NCBI GenBank assembly: GCA_028710525.1
Contig: JAQTTY010000012.1
Location: 49,898 to 113,897, forward strand
Length of the DNA: 64,000 nt
Reading direction: 5' to 3'
From: Gallionella sp.
GTDB taxonomy: Bacteria; Pseudomonadota; Gammaproteobacteria; Burkholderiales; Gallionellaceae
Positions 17,525 to 25,505 of the stretch are shown in pieces. Position numbers and translations under genes: made by a program. Within the stretch, counting starts at the first letter, position 1; each line of letters opens with the position of its first letter. The notes below the pieces were generated by a model that worked only from the letters and a program-made list of their open reading frames with translations, did not search any database and had not been told where the DNA came from.

Positions 17525-18690
17525 CGAGCGCGCAAAGCGGCAGCGAGTTTATCCAAGGCTTGCAAAACTAAGGCGCGCGGTGCGCCTATATTCAGACGCA
17601 TATAGCCACAGCCTTGCGCACCGAACACACTGCCCGGACTCAGCCCCAGTCCTGCTTGCTGCACAAAGAAGCGTTTGAGTGCGGCATCGTCCATGCCCAA
17701 GGCGCGGCAATCCAACCACAACAGATAGGTACCTTGCGCCTCGCCCACTTTGATGCCGGGCAGATGCTGAGCCGCATAGTCGTGCACTGCGTCGTGCGTG
17801 CCTTTCAGATACACCAACAACGCATCTAGCCAAGGCGCACCTTCGCGATACGCGGCCACGCTGGCAGCGATACTAAAGGGATTACTGGCGCTGACATGCA
17901 ACATGCCAAACACCTGCGCGATGGCAACGCGGTCGACCTTGTCCGGCACAATCAACATGGACAGCCCCAACCCAGGGATGTTGAAAGTCTTGCTAGGCGC
18001 GAGAGCGGTGATGACTTTGACGCGGTCGCCTGCCAGTTTGGCCAGCGGCACATGCCTATGTCCGGCGAATACCAGATCGGCATGGATCTCGTCCGAGATT
18101 ACGGTGATGGCATAGCGGTGGCAGATATCCAACAACGCCAGCAACTCATCCTCGCGCCACACGCGTCCGACCGGATTGTGCGGAGAACACAGCAGCAAGA
18201 TGCGCGCACCGCCTGCGGCGCAGCGCTCGAAGTCTGCCAAGTCGAAATGGTATTGGCCGTTTACTTCTTTGAGCGGATTGAGCAGCGACTTGCGTCCGGT
18301 AATCTCGGCCACGGAAAGAAAGGGCGCATACACCGGCGGCTGAACGATCACGCCTTCGCCCGCATGGCTGAGCGCCATGATGGCGGCGTGCAAAGAAGGC
18401 ACCACTCCAGGACAGAACATCAGCCACTCGCGTTGCACCTGCCAGCCGTGCCGCTCCGCCAGCCAAGCGATGAGCGTGTCGTACAGCACATCGGGATAAA
18501 CGGTGTAACCATAGATGGGATGCGCGGCACGTTCTGCCAAAGCGCGTTGCACGGCGGGCGGCGCAGCAAAATCCATATCCGCCACCCACAAAGGCTGCAC
18601 ATCGGTGCGGCCGAAGGTGGCGAGGCGCGCGTCGAATTTCAGACTGGCCGTGTCCTCGCGTGAGATGAGTTGATCAAAATCGTATTTCAT
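17521..18690 (-). CDS. PLP-dependent C-S lyase (MalY/PatB family)
   Basis: A 389-residue class I aminotransferase-fold enzyme. The PLP lysine lies in APSKTFNIPG, and the N-terminal PLWVADMDFAAPPAV and PVYAPF blocks are those of MalY/PatB cystathionine beta-lyases, which cleave C-S bonds to give a thiol, pyruvate and ammonia. The start is set at ATG 18690 (MKYDFDQL); upstream residues do not belong to the family. It faces the egtB-egtD-transporter run. Ergothioneine synthesis needs a PLP C-S lyase for its last step (EgtE), and no EgtE gene is seen here, so this enzyme could fill that role; a general cystathionine lyase is equally possible. Confidence 0.88.
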   Translation of the reverse strand: MKYDFDQLISREDTASLKFDARLATFGRTDVQPLWVADMDFAAPPAVQRALAERAAHPIYGYTVYPDVLYDTLIAWLAERHGWQVQREWLMFCPGVVPSLHAAIMALSHAGEGVIVQPPVYAPFLSVAEITGRKSLLNPLKEVNGQYHFDLADFERCAAGGARILLLCSPHNPVGRVWREDELLALLDICHRYAITVISDEIHADLVFAGHRHVPLAKLAGDRVKVITALAPSKTFNIPGLGLSMLIVPDKVDRVAIAQVFGMLHVSASNPFSIAASVAAYREGAPWLDALLVYLKGTHDAVHDYAAQHLPGIKVGEAQGTYLLWLDCRALGMDDAALKRFFVQQAGLGLSPGSVFGAQGCGYMRLNIGAPRALVLQALDKLAAALRAR

Positions 18691-18928
18691 AGGCGAGCAA
18701 ATATAACATCCAAGTAACATCAAGCCACTATGCTGGGCGGGCACGTTATAAGGCGACTAAGGATTTCCTGAGTTCAAATTGGTGGAACGTCAGTGATGTT
18801 TTATCGCTACAGAACGTATAATCGTCGAAGTGGCCGCGCAGAACTTAGCTGATCGGCGCTGTCTGTAGAGGGGTCATCCTCGCTGCATCAGACCAGTACA
18901 ACACTCAAGGACGAGAACGAAAGCACAC

Positions 18929-20047
18929 ATGAAAAAGATCAAAGGAATGATTCTTGCCGCCGGGCAGGGCACTCGCGTTAGACCCCTCACCAAATATCTG
19001 CCTAAGCCCATGATGCCGATTCTGGGTAAGCCGGTGATGGAGTATCTGATCGAACACATGGCGCGCTACGGCATCACCGACATCATGGTAAACGTCGGTC
19101 ACAAGCATCAGGAAATTGAGAACTATTTCGGCAACGGTAGTCGTTGGGGCGTGAACATCGGCTATTCCTATGAAGGTGTATACGAACACGGCGAAGTCAC
19201 CCCAAAAGCCATGGGCTCAGCCGGCGGCATCCGCAAAATACAAGACTTCAGTGGCTTCTTCGACACCACCACCTTGGTGCTGTGTGGTGATGCGCTGATC
19301 GATCTTGACCTCACTGCTGCGGTCTACGAGCACCGCATGAAGAAGGCGATGGCTTCCGTGGTCACCCTAGAAGTACCGCGCGAAGATGTGAGCAGCTACG
19401 GTGTGGTTGAGACCGACAAAGACGGCCGCATCGTCGCCTTCCAAGAAAAACCAAAGCCAGAAGAAGCACGCTCGCTGTTCGCCAGTACCGGTATCTATAT
19501 CTTCGAACCTGAAGTTATCGACCTGATTCCGTCCGGCAAAGTGTTCGATATTGGTGGCGACCTGTTCCCCATGCTGGCGGAAAAAGGCATGCCTTTCTAT
19601 GCGCAGAAGCGTTTCTTCAACTGGATCGATATCGGCCAAGTCGCCGACTACTGGACCGTGTTGCAACGCGTACTGAATGGTGAAGTGGCACAGATGCAGA
19701 TGCCCGGCCGCGAAGTCAAACCTGGCATATGGGTAGGCATCAACACCCGCATCGATTGGGACAACGCCAAGATCGTCGGCCCCGTCTATCTCGACTCCAG
19801 CGTGTGCATAGAAGCGGGTGCGGAAATCGTCGGCCCGTCTTGGATCTCACGCGGTTCACGTGTCTGTAGCGGCTCCAAGGTGATACGCAGCATCTTGTTG
19901 GAATACACCCGCATCAGTCCTAACCAAGTGTTCGAAGAAACCATAGTCTCGCCCAACTATTGCGTCGAGCACAGAACCGGCGAGACCCATTATATTGGCG
20001 ATGACCGCACCACCCTGCGCTGGGGTGATGCGCGCGGTAGGGACTAA
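18929..20047 (+). CDS. Sugar-phosphate nucleotidyltransferase (mannose-1-P guanylyltransferase-like)
   Basis: A 372-residue NDP-sugar pyrophosphorylase. The catalytic N-terminal domain has the nucleotide-binding AAGQGTRVRPLT loop and LPKPMMPILGKP; the C-terminal part has hexapeptide-like repeats (GPVYLDSSVCIEAGAEIVGP) forming a left-handed beta-helix. It makes an activated sugar for polysaccharide, LPS or glycoprotein synthesis. The exact sugar (mannose, glucose or another) cannot be told from sequence. A 238-base gap upstream, shared with the divergent lyase gene, should hold its promoter. Confidence 0.85.
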   Translation: MKKIKGMILAAGQGTRVRPLTKYLPKPMMPILGKPVMEYLIEHMARYGITDIMVNVGHKHQEIENYFGNGSRWGVNIGYSYEGVYEHGEVTPKAMGSAGGIRKIQDFSGFFDTTTLVLCGDALIDLDLTAAVYEHRMKKAMASVVTLEVPREDVSSYGVVETDKDGRIVAFQEKPKPEEARSLFASTGIYIFEPEVIDLIPSGKVFDIGGDLFPMLAEKGMPFYAQKRFFNWIDIGQVADYWTVLQRVLNGEVAQMQMPGREVKPGIWVGINTRIDWDNAKIVGPVYLDSSVCIEAGAEIVGPSWISRGSRVCSGSKVIRSILLEYTRISPNQVFEETIVSPNYCVEHRTGETHYIGDDRTTLRWGDARGRD

Positions 20048-20064
20048 CGCCTTAGGAGGCCACC

Positions 20065-20316
20065 ATGTTCGAGCTACCCAGCATGGGCAATCTGGTCGTC
20101 TCCACCGTGGTGTTCTTCTTCGCAGCCTGGTATCTGCATCGCTACTTCGATGAGCAAGACTTACCGAGGGGCCTAACCCGCACTGTGCTCGTTATAGTGC
20201 TGGCCTCTATGGTGTCTTGGGCTTCAGGCAGTGCCGTCGATTGGGCGCATGAGAAGTTCATCAGCCCCAAGCCTGCGCCCATCGTTCCACTAGAGCCCCC
20301 ACCTCCGTTACAGTGA
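20065..20316 (+). CDS. Small membrane protein, 83 residues
   Basis: Two hydrophobic segments (about residues 8-24 and 40-57) and a proline-rich C-terminal tail (PAPIVPLEPPPP). TAGGAGG lies just upstream of the ATG, a strong ribosome site, so the gene is very likely real. It follows the nucleotidyltransferase by 17 bases and is probably co-expressed. I recognise no family. Confidence 0.65.
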   Translation: MFELPSMGNLVVSTVVFFFAAWYLHRYFDEQDLPRGLTRTVLVIVLASMVSWASGSAVDWAHEKFISPKPAPIVPLEPPPPLQ

Positions 20317-20431
20317 ATTCCTATACACAACAATGAAGTAAGTCGCGATTTTGTGTAGGATGGCGGCCTTGCTCACTGCCCTATCGCCTATCTCGGCGCT
20401 GCAATCGAAGGGCTTACCAGAAAGTAAACGG

Positions 20432-22084
20432 ATGAAACGCATACCCTACTTTGCAGCCTTGCTGCTCAGCCTCGTTCTTGTTGCCTGCGGCGGCAATGGC
20501 GGAGACATTCCTGTCTTGCCGGGCGGCACTGCTCTACCTGCCGCGCCAGTTGCTCCAGCCTCTGGTGTTCCTGCGTCTGGCGTACCCGCTGGGCCGACTT
20601 TGAATCTGGTGGTCGGCACCCCCATGACCAGCTATCAGCCCATCACCGGCGCTGGCGGCACCCCGCCCTATACTTATAGCTACACCGGCCTGCTGCCGAT
20701 GGGCTTAGCTTATAGCGCCACCACCGGCTTGATGACCGGCACACCCACCGCCACTTACGCCACCGCCAATATGGTGTTCTCGGTGAAGGACGCGCTCAAT
20801 GTCGCGGCAGGCACTAATGTCACCGTCGCGATCACTGTGTCTGCGCCTTGGATAGGCACGAAGCAGTTGGGCGCACCTGCCGCCATCATCCGCCAACACG
20901 GTAGCGCCACCGATGCCAACGGCAATGTCTATGTCGCCGGTGACGTGAACGTCGGACTAGACGGCAACACCCTCACCGGCGGCACCGACTTCTTCCTCAG
21001 CAAATACGACAAGGTCGGCACCAAGCTTTACACCAAACAACTAGGCGCGCCTTATGTGGGCTTGAACAAATCCATCACCATCGCCAACGCGGTCGCCACC
21101 GATGCCGGTGGCAATGTCTATGTGGCAGGGCATACCAGCCATGGCTTAGACGGCAACACCGTCACAGGCACACAGGACTTCTTCCTGACCAAGTTCGACA
21201 GCACCGGCCTCAAGGTCTACACAAAGCAACTGGGTGTAGCCGCAGCCAACACCGTCGCCACAGGTGTCGCCACCGATGTGCTGGGTAATATCTATGTATC
21301 TGGTTACACCAACGGCGGCTTAGACGGCAACACGCTCACCGGCACACAAGACTTCTTTCTCACCAAGTTCGACAGCACCGGCCTGAAGGTCTACACCAAG
21401 CAACTCGGCGTCGCGGCCGCCAGCACCGGCGCAACCGCCGTCGCCACGGATGGCAATGCCAATGTCTATATATCAGGCAACACCAACGGCGGACTAGACG
21501 GCAACCTGCTCACCGGCACGCAAGACTTCTTCCTGACCAAGTTCGACGCGGCAGGGGCAAAGGTCTACACCAAACAACTCGGCGTCGCAGCGGCCACTAC
21601 CACCGCCAGATCTGTGGCGACAGACGTGCTGGGCAATGTGCATGTGGCGGGCGACACCAATGGCGCGCTGGACGGCAACCTACTTGTCGGTGCCAACGAC
21701 CTCTTCGTCACCAGCTATAACGCCATCGGCACCAAGCTCTACACCAAACAACTCGGTGTCGCCGCCGCGACTACGCATGGCAACGACGTTGCCACCGATG
21801 CGGCGGGCAGTGTCTATATCACCGGCGACACCACGGGCGGGCTGGACGGCAACGTACTCACCGGCGCGCAAGACTATTTCCTCACCAAGTACGACCTTAA
21901 CGGCCTCAAGCTCTATACCAAAATGGGCGTGAATGGCAGCAGTCTAGGCAGATCGCTCGCCATCAATGCCGCGAATGAAGTCTATGTATCAGGCGAAACC
22001 AGCGCCGGTGTGGATGGCAATGTACTGACCGGCTTGATCGATTTCTTCTTAGCGAAATTTAGTAGCGCGGGTGTGAAGCAGTAA
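20432..22084 (+). CDS. SBBP-repeat lipoprotein with putative Ig-like domain
   Basis: A 550-residue lipoprotein: signal with lipobox LVAC (start set at ATG 20432; the open frame runs upstream without a signal). After a Pro/Ala/Gly linker comes a He_PIG-like Ig domain (GTPPYTYSYTGLLPMGL, TGLMTGTP). About seven SBBP-type beta-propeller repeats follow, with the pattern GLDGNxLTGTQDFFLTKFD and KVYTKQLGVAAA. The central repeats are nearly identical and spaced exactly 58 residues apart. Such proteins are surface-exposed and often involved in binding or adhesion. A strong terminator follows the stop. Confidence 0.82.
   Translation: MKRIPYFAALLLSLVLVACGGNGGDIPVLPGGTALPAAPVAPASGVPASGVPAGPTLNLVVGTPMTSYQPITGAGGTPPYTYSYTGLLPMGLAYSATTGLMTGTPTATYATANMVFSVKDALNVAAGTNVTVAITVSAPWIGTKQLGAPAAIIRQHGSATDANGNVYVAGDVNVGLDGNTLTGGTDFFLSKYDKVGTKLYTKQLGAPYVGLNKSITIANAVATDAGGNVYVAGHTSHGLDGNTVTGTQDFFLTKFDSTGLKVYTKQLGVAAANTVATGVATDVLGNIYVSGYTNGGLDGNTLTGTQDFFLTKFDSTGLKVYTKQLGVAAASTGATAVATDGNANVYISGNTNGGLDGNLLTGTQDFFLTKFDAAGAKVYTKQLGVAAATTTARSVATDVLGNVHVAGDTNGALDGNLLVGANDLFVTSYNAIGTKLYTKQLGVAAATTHGNDVATDAAGSVYITGDTTGGLDGNVLTGAQDYFLTKYDLNGLKLYTKMGVNGSSLGRSLAINAANEVYVSGETSAGVDGNVLTGLIDFFLAKFSSAGVKQ
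20954..22010 (+). repeat. Tandem 174-bp coding repeats (SBBP propeller blades)
   Basis: The GLDGN codons start at 20954, 21143, 21317, 21491, 21665, 21839 and about 22007. Five of these starts, from 21143 to 21839, are separated by exactly 174 bases, with high DNA identity between copies (for example around GACTTCTTCCTGACCAAGTT). Exact periodicity suggests recent duplication or gene conversion, and copy number could vary between strains. Confidence 0.85.
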
Positions 22085-22109
22085 GTTTGCTTACTTGTTG
22101 GAAATGCGA

Positions 22110-22147
22110 AGAGGGCCACTACGATGTAGTGGCCCTCTGTTTTTTTG
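22110..22147 (+). terminator. Strong terminator after the SBBP lipoprotein gene
   Basis: A 13-bp perfect stem (GAGGGCCACTAC and its complement) with a 3-base GAT loop, then a run of Ts. It lies 26 bases after the stop. Confidence 0.9.
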
Positions 22148-22516
22148 GGACTACATATTCGTCAAGATTGCTGCTGCGAAATTTTCCATCTGCCGTACAA
22201 CCCTTGTTGGATAAGAAGGTGCGTGAATTTTTGCAAGAGGTCTATATATTATTAGGCTGATTCAAAACGATAGTATTGTGTACGATTACGAGCTTGAGTT
22301 TATAAACCACCGCTTACTTGGGCTAGGCAGAAATAAATTGGACGGTTAAGTCCAAGGTGTATCCAATTTTGGTGTTAAACCCCTATGAGCCATTAAGTTT
22401 TGCGTGAAACAACTTTATGCAATTATCTAGTTTGTTGCATCAAGTGAGTTAATCTCACATATGGAATTATAAATTTCCAAGATTCTTACTTCTGAAAATA
22501 ATACAAAGAAAATTAT
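22148..22516. other. AT-rich leader of the STAND gene
   Basis: About 370 bases, clearly richer in A and T than the flanking chromosome. A small inverted repeat, TTGGAC/GTCCAA, lies near 22338-22355 and a TATAAATT box near 22468, so the STAND gene promoter is presumably here. No ORF is seen. The ribosome site before ATG 22517 is weak (AAAGAAAA). Confidence 0.5.
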
Positions 22517-25255
22517 ATGAGTGACTTTAGAATTCAATCGGCCATGGTGTTGTTCCGTCTAGAGCAAGCTCTGGGTAACGTTGTAATTGAAAGAAATCCG
22601 GAAATTGATGAGCAGATACATGATATTGCAGAATCAATTAGCGAGCGAGTGTCACTAAAGCGACCATCCCTAACAATTTCTACAACTGCGGAATTAGTCG
22701 CCGAAACTTATATTGAAGATCTCTTTCAGCTGGCTTTACGCATTAGTCGCAACACCTCTGATTATCGGCAATGGTTAGCATTAAAAGAGCTCTGTAGCGC
22801 GTTGTCGCTTTTCCTAATTCGAAATGCCATTGCGCATCCAAACCGAACCTTTCCCAAATGTTACTGGTTCAGACTTGCATCTATTGCATCCGACCCCCTC
22901 ATGCAGCAGTTAGGTCTTGGTTCCGTAACGGCAACATTGGAATTGGCTTTGGAAGGAAAAATTACACCTCCTCCTGATGAGTGGATGAATCTTCCAGAAT
23001 GGTTGGTTCCGAACAACCTTCCAAAAAATAGCGACTTTGAAATAACCGGACTTATTGGGCGCCCTAAAGAAAGTAAGGACTTATATAAATATCTCCAGAA
23101 CCCAAGGATAAGTTGCATATCTGTAGTTGCTCCTGGTGGCGTTGGGAAAACTGCTTTGGCAATCGACGTACTAGACAAGGCCTGCAAAACCCCTGAATTT
23201 CACCAAATCTTTGACGCAGTAATTTTCATCTCTCTTAAGCTTGAGAAACTGACAGCGTCAGGAATTGTAAAACTTGATGCACCTACAACAATAAATGAAA
23301 TTGAACTCCAACTTGCAAAAACAATCCCTGCAATATTCGGTGATGATGAAGTTGATTATAGCTTTGCGGACGTAGTCGACAAATTCTCTAGTAGTAAGCT
23401 GTTGCTTTTTGTAGACAACCTAGAAACTATTCTGCGTGACCATCCAGAAAGCTTCGAAGAGTTTCAAATTAATCTGCCAATACAATGGCGAATGTTAGTA
23501 ACAAGCCGAGTAACGACTAACTCGGCAACCTGCCTACCTATTGGCCCTCTGTCGGTACAAACTGCTAAGCATTTGGCCAAAATATATGCTACGCGCAGAA
23601 ATGCGTCGGACCTTTTACAAGATGCCACTGTAGACAAAATTGTTGTGTTAACCCACTGCAATCCACTCGCAATTCGACTCGGCGTTGACTCATATATTCT
23701 AGGCTCAACCTTGGATGACTCCGTTGTCTGTGCATCAAACGATGTGTTAAATTTTTCGTATAAAAACCTTTTAGAGGTTCTCTCAAGGGAGTCAGTTTGT
23801 GTACTCGAGTGTTTATTTTTGCAGGATCCTCAAACTCGTATTGAGTTGGTAGAAAATATCGGCTCCACCATTGATTTAGTGGCAAAGGGTGTATATGAAC
23901 TCGCTCGAACAAGTCTTATAACTAGAGATAGTGGTCAGCAACAAGAGTTGTACTCTCTATATCCTGCAATTCGGGACCTACTCCTCATTATTCCAAGAGA
24001 CATTTCCCTGCGTAGTGAAATTCAAGAACGAATATTGCGCAGAAGAGACGTAACTGCTGGCGCAGAGCAACTACAAACCCATCTCGGAAAGCATCACGAG
24101 GATTTTGTCCCATTAGACTTGCCTGAGGTTGTAAAAAATGTTCTTTATGAAACAAATCGGGTAATTGGCAAGAAAGGCAAACTATCAACTCCAGAAGACG
24201 CTTTGAAGCTACTAAATAGACTGCGAGAGCTTAGAAGTGCGTATGAAAATTTGTCAGTAATATGGCGCTATACAGCAAAGATTAGCGTACGACTCGGTGA
24301 CAACTTGACTGCCGTGTCAGACCTCCGGCGAGCAATAGAAATTGAACCTAAAGATATTTCTGCATTAAAAATGTTGGGCCGTATGGGGCACAATATGCAC
24401 GACTACAATCTTTCGTTTGATAGTTACTCCCGAATCAAAGACCTTTCTGGTTGGGATAACTCAATTACAGACATGCAAAATGCAAGATATTGCTGCAGTG
24501 GCTATCACTTAGCACAACTATATCTTGGCAAGTATGACGACATATTGCGTGAAACTCAGGATTGGCAAGAGAATGAAGGGTTTCGCGACATTCGTGGTGC
24601 TTTCCGTGCACGAGCATGGAAGAGATCTATAGAAAACAGTAGCGACATAACAAAAAATGCATATGCACTCAACAAATCCGCAACTATTTTAGATGAGTTA
24701 TCAAAACAGTATGGCTACCCAGACCTGATGCGTGGTGTTTATCAGGAAGTTCTAGAGGAAATTAAAGATACGGCACGCATGGGTAACTTTGCGGAATGCA
24801 AACAAGCAGATTACCTCTTAGATTTTGTAGCTAGAAATATTGGCAATGCTTATAGGGACGAAGGCACAGAGTTACAGGTTACTTTAGAAATTGTTCGAGC
24901 GCTCAATATTGTTCCACTTTCAAATAACCCATTTAGAGGGAGCGAATGGAGTGAATTTTTGCGCAGAAGGGGCGGGCGAGTATTTGTTGACGAAGATATT
25001 AAAAATAGTTTTCAGGATGCCGGGTACATTTTGGTACGTATCTACCATATACCCAAGGCAAACTCTCCATTTGTATTTGCTAAAGACAAATTAGGTTCGC
25101 AGTTTTATATTCATTTCTCCGATGCATCCGGATTACCTTGGCAGGAGTGGGTTCGACTGAAAGATGGAGATGAAATGGCAATCAAAGCTGAACAAGTATC
25201 TGTTGGGCAAAAAGCAGCTCGCGCTACAGAAGCAATTGCCTTGCCGGGTGAATAA
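22517..25255 (+). CDS. STAND NTPase: HEPN-like - NB-ARC - TPR-like - cold-shock-like protein
   Basis: A 912-residue single-gene protein. The helical N-terminus (about 1-160) has R-N-A-I-A-H at 102-107, the R-x4-H motif with a polar residue after Arg that marks HEPN ribonucleases. The NB-ARC core follows: Walker A APGGVGKT (205-212), Walker B LLLFVDN (295-301), the MLVTSR sensor strand (326-331) and the CNPLAIRL motif (381-388). Helical repeats, TPR-like around 585-640, fill 560-800. The last 65 residues (about 845-907) resemble an OB-fold cold-shock domain, with an RNP2-like FYIHFSDA (863-870). STAND proteins of bacteria sense phage and trigger an effector; here RNA cleavage would be the output and the OB domain might bind nucleic acid. 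The gene is AT-rich against its neighbours, so probably acquired. The NTPase call is firm; the HEPN and cold-shock calls are from motifs only. Confidence 0.8.
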   Translation: MSDFRIQSAMVLFRLEQALGNVVIERNPEIDEQIHDIAESISERVSLKRPSLTISTTAELVAETYIEDLFQLALRISRNTSDYRQWLALKELCSALSLFLIRNAIAHPNRTFPKCYWFRLASIASDPLMQQLGLGSVTATLELALEGKITPPPDEWMNLPEWLVPNNLPKNSDFEITGLIGRPKESKDLYKYLQNPRISCISVVAPGGVGKTALAIDVLDKACKTPEFHQIFDAVIFISLKLEKLTASGIVKLDAPTTINEIELQLAKTIPAIFGDDEVDYSFADVVDKFSSSKLLLFVDNLETILRDHPESFEEFQINLPIQWRMLVTSRVTTNSATCLPIGPLSVQTAKHLAKIYATRRNASDLLQDATVDKIVVLTHCNPLAIRLGVDSYILGSTLDDSVVCASNDVLNFSYKNLLEVLSRESVCVLECLFLQDPQTRIELVENIGSTIDLVAKGVYELARTSLITRDSGQQQELYSLYPAIRDLLLIIPRDISLRSEIQERILRRRDVTAGAEQLQTHLGKHHEDFVPLDLPEVVKNVLYETNRVIGKKGKLSTPEDALKLLNRLRELRSAYENLSVIWRYTAKISVRLGDNLTAVSDLRRAIEIEPKDISALKMLGRMGHNMHDYNLSFDSYSRIKDLSGWDNSITDMQNARYCCSGYHLAQLYLGKYDDILRETQDWQENEGFRDIRGAFRARAWKRSIENSSDITKNAYALNKSATILDELSKQYGYPDLMRGVYQEVLEEIKDTARMGNFAECKQADYLLDFVARNIGNAYRDEGTELQVTLEIVRALNIVPLSNNPFRGSEWSEFLRRRGGRVFVDEDIKNSFQDAGYILVRIYHIPKANSPFVFAKDKLGSQFYIHFSDASGLPWQEWVRLKDGDEMAIKAEQVSVGQKAARATEAIALPGE

Positions 25256-25388
25256 TACTTTTATTGTCTTATGCATTCTCAACGTTTTAAGGCCCGTAAT
25301 GCTATGCATAAATAGAATCATTCTAAGTTTAGATTTAAATCATGTATGTTAAGTGACCAGATACTTCGATTTGTGCCCACAAACCCAT

Positions 25389-25420
25389 AAATCGCTTGGA
25401 ACCCTAGCGATTTTCTATTT
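25389..25420 (+). terminator. Possible terminator after STAND gene
   Basis: AAATCGCT and AGCGATTT pair around a 9-base loop and run into TTTTCTATTT. The position, about 130 bases after the stop, is plausible but the stem is short. Confidence 0.45.
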
Positions 25421-25505
25421 GCGACTCAGCCTATCCTGCTTGTAATAATCCCGTCACACCGTAGGGTTAACGTGCCGCTCCTTAGTACCCTTCTTAGGAG
25501 CCGCC

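Noticed and set aside
20954..22010. A CRISPR or satellite array
   Set aside because: The 174-bp repeats are in frame and encode protein blades.
22517..25255. A SARP/MalT-type transcription activator with NB-ARC
   Set aside because: No helix-turn-helix or OmpR-type DNA-binding domain is visible at either end; the ends look like HEPN and a cold-shock-like OB fold instead.
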